From Loktanella atrilutea (GTDB lineage: Bacteria; Pseudomonadota; Alphaproteobacteria; Rhodobacterales; Rhodobacteraceae), in NCBI RefSeq assembly GCF_900128995.1, contig NZ_FQUE01000001.1:1-64000 (forward strand): DNA of 64,000 nucleotides, read 5' to 3'. Every line of letters begins with the position of its first letter. Position 1 is the stretch's first letter. Below, one piece after another: positions 47,240 through 56,466 of the stretch. A program made the translations under genes and the position numbers. The notes beneath the pieces are model-generated. The model was given only the letters and a program-made list of their open reading frames with translations, searched no databases and was not told the DNA's origin.

Positions 47240-48447
47240 GCGCGCAGCAGCGCCTTCATGTCCGTGGCGGGGTCGGTGACGGTGGCGGGGGCGGGGCTGA
47301 TGCCCGCCTCGATCAGGCGCTTGCCGACCATGTAGTTGCGCACGTCCGACATGGCGTCGATGGCGATCAGGGTGTCGCCGCGGTAATACCAGTGCGACTG
47401 CGCACCGCCCTCGCCACGTTTGACATGGACAGACGTGTAACCGGTGTTCAGCCCCGCGATCTGCAGCTTGACGTCGTACTGGTCTGACCAGAACCACGGG
47501 GTTGGCGTATAGGTCACGTCGTGGCCCATCAGGTTCTGGGCCACGATCTCTGCCTGATCGATGGCATTGCCGACGCTTTCGATCCGCACGCGGCCGTTCC
47601 GCCACGGGGTCGAGGCGCAGTCCCCCGCCGCCCAGATGTGCGGATCGGAGGTGCGGCCATGGGCATCGCAGGCGATGCCGTTGTCGAGTGTCAGCCTGGC
47701 GCCGCCCGCCAGCGCCGTATCCGGCGCAATCCCGACGCCGACGATGGCAAAGTCAATGTCCAGTGCCGTTCCGTCCGACAGAACGGCGCCCGTGACCACG
47801 TCGTCGCCGGTCAGCCGCACCAGACCCGTGCTCTCGCGGATGTCGACGCCGTGGCCACGGTGAAGATCCCGGAAGTAGGCGGATGTCTCGGGTGCGGCGA
47901 CCCGCTGCAGGATACGCTCGGACGCTTCGACCAAAGTGACCTGCAAACCGCGGCTGGCGGCAACGGCCGCCGCCTCCAGCCCGATGTAGCCGCCGCCGAC
48001 GATCAGGCAGCGCGCGCCTTGCGCAAAGGCGGGGGCCATCGCATCGGCATCGGCCAGATCGCGGACGGCAAAGACATTCTTCAGGCTGCCGCCGATCGCG
48101 GCAGGCAGGGTGCGCGGCCATGCGCCGGTGGTCAGCACCAGATCGTCGTAGCCCAGCACGTCGCCGTGCGACAGCGTGACCCGCCGTGTGGCGGCGTCGA
48201 CGCCGACAGCCCGACAGCCCAGCCGCAGCTCGACACCATGCTCCGCGTACCATCCCTCCGGTTTGAAGAACAGGCGCGCGCGGTCCATCGTGCCCAGCAG
48301 ATAGGCCTTCGACAGGGGCGGGCGCTGGTAGGGCGCATGGGGTTCGGCGCAGATCAGGGTGATGCCGTCGGTCATACCGCCAGCCACCAGCTTGGCGATC
48401 AGCGCCGCCGCGGCCTGTCCTCCGCCGATCACAACGATCCTGCCCAC
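47236..48447 (-). CDS. FAD-dependent ferredoxin reductase-like oxidoreductase
   Basis: A 403-residue flavoprotein similar to ferredoxin/rubredoxin reductases that serve P450 or dioxygenase systems. The FAD motif is RIVVIGGGQAAAALIAKL, the NAD motif CLIVGGGYIGLEAAAVAASRG, and the C-terminal family motif WAAGDCASTPW. The GTG start at 48447 is inferred from the conserved start VGRIVVIGGG. No ferredoxin or P450 gene is adjacent, so its electron acceptor is unknown. Confidence 0.87.
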   Translation of the reverse strand: MGRIVVIGGGQAAAALIAKLVAGGMTDGITLICAEPHAPYQRPPLSKAYLLGTMDRARLFFKPEGWYAEHGVELRLGCRAVGVDAATRRVTLSHGDVLGYDDLVLTTGAWPRTLPAAIGGSLKNVFAVRDLADADAMAPAFAQGARCLIVGGGYIGLEAAAVAASRGLQVTLVEASERILQRVAAPETSAYFRDLHRGHGVDIRESTGLVRLTGDDVVTGAVLSDGTALDIDFAIVGVGIAPDTALAGGARLTLDNGIACDAHGRTSDPHIWAAGDCASTPWRNGRVRIESVGNAIDQAEIVAQNLMGHDVTYTPTPWFWSDQYDVKLQIAGLNTGYTSVHVKRGEGGAQSHWYYRGDTLIAIDAMSDVRNYMVGKRLIEAGISPAPATVTDPATDMKALLRA

Positions 48448-48528
48448 GATGTCACGCCCTTGCTCTGGTTCTATTCCCGCGCACCCTATATGTTTTGCGG
48501 TGACAAGAGCAATCAAAGGACGATCAGC

Positions 48529-49020
48529 ATGACCATCACCACGGGCGACACCCTGCCGGACGCATCGGTCCTGACCATGGGTGCGGACGGGCCACAGACC
48601 GTGTCCATCGGCGACAGGTTGAAAGGCCGCACCGTCGTGATCTTCGGCCTGCCGGGCGCCTACACAGGCACCTGCACAACGGCGCATGTGCCAAGCTTCA
48701 TCCGCAACATGGATGCGCTGAAGGCCAAGGGCGTGGACGAGGTTATCTGCGTTTCGGTCAACGACCCCTTCGTGATGAAGGCCTGGGGCGAGTCCACCGG
48801 CGCCATTGCCGCCGGCATCACCATGCTGGGCGATGCAGAGGCGTCCTTTACCAAGGCGATCGGCATGGAATTCTCTGCCCCGCCCGTGGGCTTCGTGAAC
48901 CGGTCCAAGCGCTATGCCATGCTGGTCGAGGACGGCGTCGTGAAAATCCTGAACGAGGAACCGGGCGCGGGCCAGTGCGACATTTCGGGCGGCGAGAGCT
49001 TGCTGGACGCGATGGCCTGA
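48529..49020 (+). CDS. Peroxiredoxin (Prx5-type)
   Basis: A 163-residue thiol peroxidase of the Prx5 family; it reduces H2O2 and organic peroxides. The peroxidatic cysteine is Cys49 in LPGAYTGTCTTAHVP. The usual Arg and Thr of the active site are present in the family positions. The C-terminus ends PGAGQCDISGGESLLDAM, which holds a second cysteine that may form the disulphide. Length is typical of bacterial Prx5 proteins. A terminator follows 7 bp later. Confidence 0.93.
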   Translation: MTITTGDTLPDASVLTMGADGPQTVSIGDRLKGRTVVIFGLPGAYTGTCTTAHVPSFIRNMDALKAKGVDEVICVSVNDPFVMKAWGESTGAIAAGITMLGDAEASFTKAIGMEFSAPPVGFVNRSKRYAMLVEDGVVKILNEEPGAGQCDISGGESLLDAMA

Positions 49021-49026
49021 TACGGC

Positions 49027-49062
49027 TGGCGGGGGCTGGCCGGTCGGCAGCCCCCGCCTTTA
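49027..49062. terminator. Rho-independent terminator between peroxiredoxin and mscS
   Basis: GGCGGGGGCTG / CAGCCCCCGCC, an 11-bp stem with a 10-base loop and TTTAT after it on the plus strand. It is shared by the convergent peroxiredoxin and MscS genes. Confidence 0.85.
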
Positions 49063-49068
49063 TCGGCG

Positions 49069-49920
49069 TCAGTCGTCGTCCTTGACGATGTGGACCGTGC
49101 GGTTGGGGAAGGGAATCTCGATCCCGGCCGCGTCCAACGCTTCCTTGATCTTGCGGGTCATGTCGGCCTGATATTGGAAATAATCGGTTCGCGCGCACCA
49201 GACGCGCACGAGGAAATCAACCGAGGAGGCGTTCAGGTTGTTCACCTGGATGAACGGCTCGGGGTCGGACAGGCTGCGGGGGTCGGCCATGATCGTGTCG
49301 ATTATGGTCCGCTCCGCCTCGGCCAGATTGGCACCGTAGCCCACGCCGATGACCCATTCGGCCCGGCGCTGCGGATAGACCGAGTAATTGACGATCGTGT
49401 TCCCCCAGACTTCGGAGTTGGGGATGATGATCTGGAAATTGCCGACGCTGGCCAGTTCGATGAAGTTGAGGTTGATCGCCTTCACGGTTCCGGCGCGGTC
49501 GTTGATCTCGACGAAGTCACCCAGCTTGATCGGCCGGAAGAAGATGATCATCACCCCCGCCGCAACGTTCGACAGCGTGCCCTGAAGCGCCAGACCGATG
49601 GCCAGACCGGCGGCACCGATGACGGCCACGACGGAGGTCGTCTGCACGCCGAAGGTGTTCAGCACGAACAGGAAGGCAAAGCCGATGATGACGTAGCGGA
49701 CGATGTTGCCCAGGAAGTTGAACAGCGTCTCGTCCAGATGACGGTTGCGGCGGCCGATGCTCTCGATGCGGCCCGACACCCAGCTGCCAATGATGAAGCC
49801 GACGATCAGGATGATGATCGCGGTCAGCACCGATCCGAAGGCCGAGACGAGGAATTCCACCGTCAGCACGTCCATGATCGACGTGCCGTTGATGATCGGG
49901 GTATTGAGAAGGTTCTGCAT
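49069..49920 (-). CDS. MscS-family mechanosensitive ion channel
   Basis: A 283-residue inner-membrane channel that relieves osmotic pressure. Three hydrophobic segments (about 18-42, 60-82, 90-110) precede the pore helix region AVIGAAGLAIGLALQGTLSNVAAG, whose Ala/Gly packing pattern is typical, followed by the beta domain KLGDFVEINDRAGTVKAINLNFIEL and an upper cytoplasmic domain. Length equals E. coli MscS (286). The start overlaps the phhB stop by one base. Confidence 0.94.
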   Translation of the reverse strand: MQNLLNTPIINGTSIMDVLTVEFLVSAFGSVLTAIIILIVGFIIGSWVSGRIESIGRRNRHLDETLFNFLGNIVRYVIIGFAFLFVLNTFGVQTTSVVAVIGAAGLAIGLALQGTLSNVAAGVMIIFFRPIKLGDFVEINDRAGTVKAINLNFIELASVGNFQIIIPNSEVWGNTIVNYSVYPQRRAEWVIGVGYGANLAEAERTIIDTIMADPRSLSDPEPFIQVNNLNASSVDFLVRVWCARTDYFQYQADMTRKIKEALDAAGIEIPFPNRTVHIVKDDD

Positions 49921-50207
49921 CAGTCCGCCGCGAGCTTGTCCATGATCTGCGCGAGTTTCGCGTCGAGGGCGGTCAGACCATCCACGTCGTGCGTGGTCAA
50001 CGCCACTTCGACGGTCTTATAGACATTGGACCATTCGGGATGGTGGTTCAGCTTTTCGGCGTGGATAGCCGCCCGCGTCATCCAGCCGAAAGCCTGCACG
50101 AAATTCTTGAATTCAAACGTCTTGGTGATCGCGTCGCCGTCCTCGGACAGGGTCCAGCCCGCGTCCTGCAGTGGCTTGATCTCGTCTTGCGTCAGTTTGT
50201 CGGTCAT
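49920..50207 (-). CDS. phhB: Pterin-4a-carbinolamine dehydratase
   Basis: A 95-residue enzyme that recycles the pterin cofactor after phenylalanine hydroxylase. The family motif FKNFVQAFGWMTRAAIHAEKLNHHPEW carries the catalytic His pair, and TTHDVDGLTALDAKLA closes the fold. Size is standard. No phenylalanine hydroxylase lies nearby, so it may serve other pterins or moco. It overlaps the upstream acyltransferase by 4 nt and mscS by 1 nt. Confidence 0.92.
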   Translation of the reverse strand: MTDKLTQDEIKPLQDAGWTLSEDGDAITKTFEFKNFVQAFGWMTRAAIHAEKLNHHPEWSNVYKTVEVALTTHDVDGLTALDAKLAQIMDKLAAD

Positions 50208-51382
50208 TGCTGTTCCTCTCTGTGATCGCGCTTGAAGGGTCCGTAGGCGGTCAGCACCTCGATTTCCTCGTCGACGGCGCGGGTTTCGGCCACGAGGTAG
50301 CGGGCGATGGCGTCACGAAACGACGCATCCCTGATCCAGTGCAGGGAATGGGTCGCCACGGGTAGGTAGCCGCGCGCCAGCTTGTGTTCACCCTGCGCGC
50401 CAGCTTCGACCCGCATCATGTTGTTACGGATGGCAAAATCGATGGCTTGATAATAGCACAGCTCGAAGTGCAGGGATGGGTGGTATTCCGTGCTGCCCCA
50501 GTAACGGCCATAAAGCGTATCGCGTCCGATGAAGTTCAGCGCCCCCGCCACGGGCCGGTCGCCATCCATCGCCAGGACCAGCAGCATGTCGTCGCGCAAG
50601 GTTTGCTGCGCCCGGTTGAAGAAGTCCCGCGTCAGATAGGGGGTGCCCCACTTGCGGTTGCCGGTGTCCTGATAGAAGCGCCAGAAGGCGTCCCAGTGGT
50701 GCGGCTGTATCGCATCGCCGGTCAGGGCAACGATTGTGCCACCGAAGCCCTGCGCCTCGGCCCGTTCGCGACGAATGTTCTTGCGCTTGCGACTGGACAG
50801 ATCGGCGAGGAATGCGTCGAAGTCGGCGTAGCCCCGGTTTTCCCAGTGGAACTGCTGGCCCACGCGCGGCATCAACCCCATCTCGGCACCCGCAAGCGCC
50901 TCGGCTTCGGTGCAGAAAGTGATATGCAGGGACGACAGCTCGTTGTCCGACGCGATCTGCACGGCGCCCTGCACCAAAGCGGCCATACCCATCGCCTCGT
51001 ACCCCGGCCGGGTCAGGAAGCGGCGCCCCGTCGCGGGGGTGAAGGGCACGGCGATCTGCAGCTTGGGGTAATAGTCGCCGCCCGCGTTTTCGTAGGCCTG
51101 CGCCCAATTGAAATCGAAGATATACTCGCCCTGGCTGTGGCCCTTGGCGTACAGCGGCGCACAGGCGATGACCTGACCGTCGGCCCGTGCCACGAGGTAG
51201 CGAGGCTGCCAGCCGGACCGGCCGCCGACCGATCGCGAGTCCTCTAGTGCCTTGAGGAAGCGGTAGGTGGTGAAGGGGTCCTCTGGGCGTCCGTCGCCGG
51301 GGCAGGCGCAGGCGTCCCAATCTTTCGGTGCAATGTCATCCAGCGACACATGCGCCGTCAGTTCTATGGTGGGGGTGTTCAT
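50204..51382 (-). CDS. FemAB-like/COG3146 acyltransferase (PF04339)
   Basis: A 392-residue GNAT-like protein of the peptidogalycan family. The sequence shows FTTYRFLKALEDSRSV, HWENRGYADFDAFLADLSSRKRKNIRRER and GALNFIGRDTLYGRYWGS, FHFELCYYQAI, HKLARGYLP, which are typical of this family. It may transfer an aminoacyl or acyl group to an unknown acceptor. ATG 51382 is the family start. It overlaps phhB by 4 nt and lies 31 bp after GDPD. Confidence 0.88.
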   Translation of the reverse strand: MNTPTIELTAHVSLDDIAPKDWDACACPGDGRPEDPFTTYRFLKALEDSRSVGGRSGWQPRYLVARADGQVIACAPLYAKGHSQGEYIFDFNWAQAYENAGGDYYPKLQIAVPFTPATGRRFLTRPGYEAMGMAALVQGAVQIASDNELSSLHITFCTEAEALAGAEMGLMPRVGQQFHWENRGYADFDAFLADLSSRKRKNIRRERAEAQGFGGTIVALTGDAIQPHHWDAFWRFYQDTGNRKWGTPYLTRDFFNRAQQTLRDDMLLVLAMDGDRPVAGALNFIGRDTLYGRYWGSTEYHPSLHFELCYYQAIDFAIRNNMMRVEAGAQGEHKLARGYLPVATHSLHWIRDASFRDAIARYLVAETRAVDEEIEVLTAYGPFKRDHREEQQ

Positions 51383-51413
51383 GGGGCCTAACGTGGTCGC
51401 GATGCCCGCGGCG

Positions 51414-52169
51414 TCAAGCGGCATATCCCTCGAACGTGATGTTGTCGGCGTATTGCCGGGCGGCCTGCGCCTCGTCCTTCGACCTGATCGTCCAGCACAG
51501 GACCGCTGCCCCGTGCTGCTGGTTCAGTTCCGCCACGCGGGGATGATCCAGCTCTGCGTGGTGGTGGCTGATGAAGCTTGCGCCGACATGGCCATAGTCG
51601 GGAATCTCGCGCAGGCGTTCCAGCGTCGGCTGCGGGATCGCGGGCCAGTCCTGCGGGGTGAAGGACCCTGTGGTCAGGCCGCGCGGCACGTCCGGCAGCA
51701 GGCGCGCCATTTCCGCCACCGCGTGGGGGTTGAATGACATCACCGCGACGGGTCCCTTGTAGGGCTCCAGCACCGCGGCGACTGCCTTGCCAAGGGGGCC
51801 GATGTCGGGCCCGAGCGCGCCGTCCTGATCCTTGATCTCGATCAGCAGCGGCACGCGGCCGGCGACCAGCTTCAGCACATCCGCCAGCGTGGGGATCGTC
51901 GTGCTGTCGCCCATCAGCGGGATCTGCGCCAGCTGCGCCGAGGACCTTTGCATCACAGGGCCCTGTTCGATCGTCAGGCGTCGCAGGTCGTAATCGTGAA
52001 AGACCATGGGCACGCCATCGCTGGACAGCTGCAGGTCGATCTCGATCCCGTAGCCATGCTCGATGGCCGACTTGATCGACGTGATGCTGTTCTCGACGCG
52101 ACCATGCGCCCTGTCGTGATAGGCGCGGTGCGCGATCGGGCGGGTGACGAAGGATTTGGGAAGCATCAT
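51414..52169 (-). CDS. Glycerophosphodiester phosphodiesterase
   Basis: A 251-residue GDPD TIM-barrel enzyme that hydrolyses glycerophosphodiesters to glycerol-3-phosphate and alcohol. The N-terminus carries the catalytic HRAYHD and ENSITSIKSAIEHGYGIEIDLQLSSDGVPMVFHDYDL, containing both His and the Glu/Asp metal ligands. No signal peptide, so it is cytoplasmic, unlike GlpQ. It overlaps RidA by ATGA. Confidence 0.92.
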   Translation of the reverse strand: MMLPKSFVTRPIAHRAYHDRAHGRVENSITSIKSAIEHGYGIEIDLQLSSDGVPMVFHDYDLRRLTIEQGPVMQRSSAQLAQIPLMGDSTTIPTLADVLKLVAGRVPLLIEIKDQDGALGPDIGPLGKAVAAVLEPYKGPVAVMSFNPHAVAEMARLLPDVPRGLTTGSFTPQDWPAIPQPTLERLREIPDYGHVGASFISHHHAELDHPRVAELNQQHGAAVLCWTIRSKDEAQAARQYADNITFEGYAA

Positions 52170-52627
52170 GCGATCTCGAACACGGCTTCGATCTCGACCA
52201 TCACGCCCATCGGCAGGCTGGCGACGCCGACGGCGGAGCGGGCGTGGCGTCCCTTGTCGCCAAGAGCGGCCACGAGGAAATCCGACGCGCCGTTGATGAC
52301 CTTGGGCTGGTCCGTGAAATCACCGGTGCTGTTGACCATGCCGACCAGTTTCACGACGCGGACCAGACGGTCGAGGTCGCCATCGCAGGCCTTCTTCAGC
52401 TGCGCCAGCAGGCTGATCGCGCAGGCTTTGGCCGCGGCGGCCCCGGTTTCGACATCGACGCCGTCGCCCAGCTTGCCTGTCATCAACCCGTCTGGCCCCT
52501 GGCTGATCTGGCCCGAGACCCAGACCTGATTGCCCGTCCGGACGAAGGGGACGTAGTTCGCCGCAGGCGCAGGGGCGTCCGGCAGGGTAATGCCCATGTC
52601 CGTCAGGGTCGTCTCGATCGTGCTCAT
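52166..52627 (-). CDS. RidA-family (YjgF/UK114) protein
   Basis: A 153-residue member of the YjgF/RidA superfamily; some deaminate reactive enamines and imines. The sequence has VRTGNQVWVSGQI, GAAAAKACAISLLAQLK and RSAVGVASLPMGVMVEIEAVFEI, which match the longer (about 150-residue) RidA-like branch in which the key Arg of canonical RidA is often changed (here RSAVGV). Function within the branch is unknown. It lies 57 bp after the HlyD gene in the same directon. Confidence 0.88.
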   Translation of the reverse strand: MSTIETTLTDMGITLPDAPAPAANYVPFVRTGNQVWVSGQISQGPDGLMTGKLGDGVDVETGAAAAKACAISLLAQLKKACDGDLDRLVRVVKLVGMVNSTGDFTDQPKVINGASDFLVAALGDKGRHARSAVGVASLPMGVMVEIEAVFEIA

Positions 52628-52684
52628 GCTGGCCTCCGTTGCGATATCGCGGCCACCCTATGCCGGGGCGGATGGCGCGTCCAT

Positions 52685-53989
52685 CTAGCTTTCGCGGAAG
52701 GCCTTTGCGAAGTAGTCGGCGACGGGTTTGAGGAAGTAGTCCATGGGGGTGCGGTCGGCGGTGCGGACGTAGGCCTCGACCGGCATGCCGGGGATCAGGG
52801 TCATGCCGTCGGGGAGCTTGTCGATCTCGCCCTCGTCCATGCGGACCTCTGCCCGGTAGAAGGACAGCCCGTTCTGTTCGTTGCGGAAGGCGTCGGCGCT
52901 GACCTGTGTCACGTGGCCCGACAGTTCCGGCGTACGGCGCTGGTCGAAGGCCGAGAGGCGCAGGATCACGTCCTGACCCGTGTGGATCTGGTCGATGTCC
53001 GTCACCTGCACCTGTGTCGCGATCACCAGTGGCCGGTCCTGCGGCACCAGATACATCAGCGGATCGGCCGGCCGGATCACCGAGCGGGGGGCATAGACCG
53101 AAAGGTCGTAGACCACGCCTGAGACCGGCGCGCGGATGTCCAGCCGGTCGAGCTGCTGGCGCAGGGTGCGGCGGCGCTCGGTCAGCTCCAGCTCGTTGTA
53201 CTGCAGGTCGCGCAGGCGGGTGATCGCCTCTTCGCGCCGGGTGCTGGTCAGGCCGAGGATCTGGATCTCGATCTCCGTACGCCGCTCTGCGGCCTGGGCG
53301 GCCTGTGCCGTCAGTTCGCCCACCCGGCCGCGCATGTTCGACGCCTCGCGCTTCAGCGCCAGCACCCGGCTGGCCTGGGCGAGGCCGCGGTCCAGCAGGC
53401 TTTGCTGGTCGGCCAGTTCCTCGTCGATCAGGGCGGTCTGTTCGGTCAGTGCCGTCTGCTGGGCCGTAATGCCTTCGATCTGACTGCCGATCTGCATTTC
53501 CTGCTGGTTCAGCTGGTTGGTCGCCTGCAGCAGGCTGTCGAGCCGCGCCTCGAACAGGCGCTGCTGGCCGGCCATCAGGTCACCGGCCTCGTCCTCGCCC
53601 TCCAGCAGCAGCGGATCGAAGGTGATCTTGTCCAGACCGTCGCGTTCCGCTTCGAGTCGGGCGCGGCGGGCAAGGATCTCGTAAAGCTGGCCCTCGACCA
53701 CGGCCAATTCGCTGGCGAGGTTGGAGGAATCGAGCCGGATCAGCAGGTCGCCCGCTTCCACGGTCTCGCCCTCGTCGACGACGATCTCCTCCACCACCCC
53801 GCCGTCGGGGTGCTGGATCACCTGACGGTTGCGGTCGACCTCGATCTGGCCATGGGTGATGACGGCGCCGGTCAGGTTGGCGAAGACCGCCCAGGTGCCG
53901 AAGCCGCCGACCAGCAGGGCCACGGCGAGGGTGCCGATCAGCAGCGGCTTTGCCGCCGACCAGCGGCTGGGGACATGGGGCGCGATCAT
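52685..53989 (-). CDS. Type I secretion membrane-fusion protein (HlyD family)
   Basis: A 434-residue periplasmic adaptor. A single N-terminal membrane helix (residues about 14-36, [21 protein letters not shown]) is followed by lipoyl-like half-motif [32 protein letters not shown], a long alpha-helical hairpin (about residues 95-250) and the barrel region with [12 protein letters not shown] and the C-terminal [11 protein letters not shown]. It overlaps the ABC gene stop by ATGA, forming a two-gene operon. The outer-membrane TolC and the substrate are not nearby. Confidence 0.93.
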   Translation of the reverse strand: MIAPHVPSRWSAAKPLLIGTLAVALLVGGFGTWAVFANLTGAVITHGQIEVDRNRQVIQHPDGGVVEEIVVDEGETVEAGDLLIRLDSSNLASELAVVEGQLYEILARRARLEAERDGLDKITFDPLLLEGEDEAGDLMAGQQRLFEARLDSLLQATNQLNQQEMQIGSQIEGITAQQTALTEQTALIDEELADQQSLLDRGLAQASRVLALKREASNMRGRVGELTAQAAQAAERRTEIEIQILGLTSTRREEAITRLRDLQYNELELTERRRTLRQQLDRLDIRAPVSGVVYDLSVYAPRSVIRPADPLMYLVPQDRPLVIATQVQVTDIDQIHTGQDVILRLSAFDQRRTPELSGHVTQVSADAFRNEQNGLSFYRAEVRMDEGEIDKLPDGMTLIPGMPVEAYVRTADRTPMDYFLKPVADYFAKAFRES

Positions 53990-55731
53990 TGCACGCCCGC
54001 CAGTTGTGTGGGGGCGTTCGACAGCGTCTGCGCGTTGCTCAGGACCTTCCGCATCACCTCGTCCTTGGGGCCGAAGGCGCGCAGGGCGCCGCCCTCGATC
54101 ACCAGCAGCAGGTCGCATTCCTGGATGGCGGCGGGGCGGTGCGCCATGATGAACACCGCCTTGCCTTCGGACTTGGCGACCCGGATCGCGTTGTTCAGCG
54201 CCATCGACCCGTCGTTGTCGAGGTTGCTGTTGGGCTCGTCCAGCACCAGCACCACCGGGTCGCCGTACATCGCCCGCGCCAGGCCTACCCGCTGGATCTG
54301 GCCGCCCGACAGCCGGCCGCCGTTGGCGGTGACACGGGTGTCGTAGCCGTCGGGCAGGCGCAGGATCATGTCGTGGGCGGCCGCCTTCTGCGCCGCGCGC
54401 ACCACGGCGTCGTCGTCGGGGGTCATCGACATCCGGGCGATGTTCTCCTTGATCGTGCCATCGAAGAGCTGCACCCGCTGCGGCAGATAGCCGATATGCT
54501 TGCCCAGCGTGTCGGCGTCGTACTGGTCCAGCGCCGCACCATCGAGGCGGATCTTGCCGCCCGCGGGGCGCCAGACGCCGGTGAGGGCGCGCGCCAGCGT
54601 CGACTTGCCGGCGCCGGATGTGCCGATCACACCCACCGCCTGACCCGGCTTCACGTCGAAGCTGATCAGGCGCAGGCTGGCCTGCTGCTCGCCCGGCGGG
54701 ACGACGGTGACGCTCTCGGCGCTCAGGATCGCGCGGGGGGCGGGCAGGGCGGTGCGGGCCTCCTCCTCGGGGACGGATCCCAGCAGAAGCGACAGACGGG
54801 CCCAGCCTTCGCGGCCCTTCTGGAACACCGCCCACTGGCCCACGATCATCTCGATCGGCGCCAGGGCGCGGCCCATCAGGATCGACCCCGCGATCATCGC
54901 ACCCGCCGTCATTTCGCCCTGCAGCACCAGCAGCGCGCCGAGGCCCAGCATCGCCGACTGCAGGAACAGGCGAAAGGTGCGGGTCATCGCGGTGAAGGTG
55001 CCGGCGGAATCCGCCGCACCGATGCTGGCGTCGAGCGAGGCGCCGCGGGCGATCTGCCAGCGGTCGAAGGCCGCGCCCCGCATGCCGAGGGCATGGACCA
55101 TCTCGCTCTCGCCGCGGATCTGCGCGCCGAGCGCCTCCGACTGGAAGGAGGCGGCATTGGCGGCCTCCAGCGGTTTCTTGGTGGTCATCTGGTTGGCAAG
55201 GGCGACGACGATCAACACCGCCCCGCCGGCCAGCGCCAGCAGGCCGAGGTCCATGTGAAAGACGAAGATCCCCGCAAAGAACAGCGGGATGAAGGGCACG
55301 TCGAAGACCGCCATCAGCGCGGGAGAGGTGATCAGCCGCTGCACTGCCTCGAGGTCGCGCAGGCCGGTCCGCGCCTCCTGCGGGACGCGGTTCAGGGTCT
55401 GGGCCATCAGGCTGGCGGCAAAGACGCGCCGGTCGAGCCGCGCCTGGAAGCGCGCCCCCAGCCGCCCCATGACCCGGCCCCGCACGAAATCGAGGATACC
55501 CATCATCCCGTAGAGGAAAGCCACCAGCACGCTGAGCGCGATCAGCGTCTCGAGGCTGCGCGACCCCAGCACCCGGTCGTAGACGTTCAGCATGTAGAGC
55601 GGCCCGGTCAGCATCAGGAGGTTCACGAAGAAGCTGAACACCGCGACCGCCCAATAGAGCAGCCGCCCCTCGCGCCGCACCGCCGCAAGTTCGGCGGCGC
55701 CGCGCCGGTATGCCTGATCGCTTCTGATCAT
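53986..55731 (-). CDS. Type I secretion system permease/ATPase
   Basis: A 581-residue ABC half-transporter of the PrtD/HasD type. Six membrane helices (about residues 20-320) precede the ATPase. Walker [10 protein letters not shown], signature [15 protein letters not shown], Walker [12 protein letters not shown] and H-loop MAHRP are all present. It lacks the C39-like or CLD N-terminal domain found in bacteriocin or RTX HlyB exporters. It exports an unfolded protein with a C-terminal signal; that protein is not in the window. Start is the ATG at 55731, inferred from the family. Confidence 0.93.
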   Translation of the reverse strand: MIRSDQAYRRGAAELAAVRREGRLLYWAVAVFSFFVNLLMLTGPLYMLNVYDRVLGSRSLETLIALSVLVAFLYGMMGILDFVRGRVMGRLGARFQARLDRRVFAASLMAQTLNRVPQEARTGLRDLEAVQRLITSPALMAVFDVPFIPLFFAGIFVFHMDLGLLALAGGAVLIVVALANQMTTKKPLEAANAASFQSEALGAQIRGESEMVHALGMRGAAFDRWQIARGASLDASIGAADSAGTFTAMTRTFRLFLQSAMLGLGALLVLQGEMTAGAMIAGSILMGRALAPIEMIVGQWAVFQKGREGWARLSLLLGSVPEEEARTALPAPRAILSAESVTVVPPGEQQASLRLISFDVKPGQAVGVIGTSGAGKSTLARALTGVWRPAGGKIRLDGAALDQYDADTLGKHIGYLPQRVQLFDGTIKENIARMSMTPDDDAVVRAAQKAAAHDMILRLPDGYDTRVTANGGRLSGGQIQRVGLARAMYGDPVVLVLDEPNSNLDNDGSMALNNAIRVAKSEGKAVFIMAHRPAAIQECDLLLVIEGGALRAFGPKDEVMRKVLSNAQTLSNAPTQLAGVQ

Positions 55732-55958
55732 CGCGTCTTCCCCTTTGCGGGTCCGATCGACCCGCACCCTTCGATGCCTTCCCGCGAGGCGGAACGGCGG
55801 CCCATGTATACCGAAGCCGCGGGCCGCGGCGAGAGCGTGTCCCAGACAAGACCGTTTTACGGCAGATGTGTTACGAAATGCGGAGTCCGGATGCCGTGAC
55901 AGGGCCACAATCGGCCTGTAGTGTCTTTCGGACGCGAACGACAGGGACCCGACCCGGC
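55732..55958. other. Divergent intergenic region between T1SS and a small secreted protein
   Basis: 227 bp with no convincing gene; it must hold the promoters of both the secretion operon and the plus-strand secreted protein. I see no obvious sigma-70 boxes or known operator. Confidence 0.4.
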
Positions 55959-56459
55959 ATGAGACAAGACCTGCGCATTACCCTTGCCCTGATCGGCATG
56001 ACCTCGCCCGCCTTCGGCGATCCCTATGACGGAACCTATCGGCAGGCGGCAAATTCCGAATGTGCGCTCGTGGGGATCGACGGGGGGTCGGTCAGGATCG
56101 CCGACGGTATCTTCTACGGCGTCGAGGTCAGTTGCCGGATGACCAACCCGGTCAATGTCCTCGACATGGATGCGCTGCTTTATACGATGCAGTGCAGCGG
56201 CGAGGATCAGGAGTTCAGCGAGCGGGCGATGCTGATGAACAAGGCGCAGGGCGACGGCATCATCATGGTCTGGGACGGCTATGCCTTCGTCTATGATCGC
56301 TGTCCGGAGCCGGGCAAGGCAACCGTCCCCGGGCCGGTGGCCGACGCAGCGGCGCCGGACGACGGGGCGGGGGATGCGGTGCCCGGCATCGCAGACGTGG
56401 CGCCTGAGGTCACACCGGCGCCGGCCTCGGTGCCGACCGCGCCCGCCGCCGGTGACTGA
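55959..56459 (+). CDS. Small secreted protein of unknown function
   Basis: A 166-residue protein with signal peptide (MRQDLRITLALIGMTSPAFG) and mature part starting DPYDGTYRQAAN. Cysteines in NSECALV, EVSCRMT, TMQCSGE and DRCPE suggest two disulphides. The tail (last 50 residues) is Pro/Ala-rich and low complexity. It is divergent from the T1SS operon and convergent with the penicillin-binding gene. No RTX repeats or C-terminal secretion signal are seen, so it is not an obvious substrate of that T1SS. Family unknown. Confidence 0.75.
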   Translation: MRQDLRITLALIGMTSPAFGDPYDGTYRQAANSECALVGIDGGSVRIADGIFYGVEVSCRMTNPVNVLDMDALLYTMQCSGEDQEFSERAMLMNKAQGDGIIMVWDGYAFVYDRCPEPGKATVPGPVADAAAPDDGAGDAVPGIADVAPEVTPAPASVPTAPAAGD

Positions 56460-56466
56460 CTGCCGA

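Noticed and set aside
52685-55849. A continuous 1054-codon frame that seems to fuse the HlyD adaptor to a longer upstream part
   Set aside because: The N-terminal 600 codons lie in the wrong frame over the ABC transporter gene and have a low-complexity Arg/Gly/Pro composition; the real adaptor starts at 53989.
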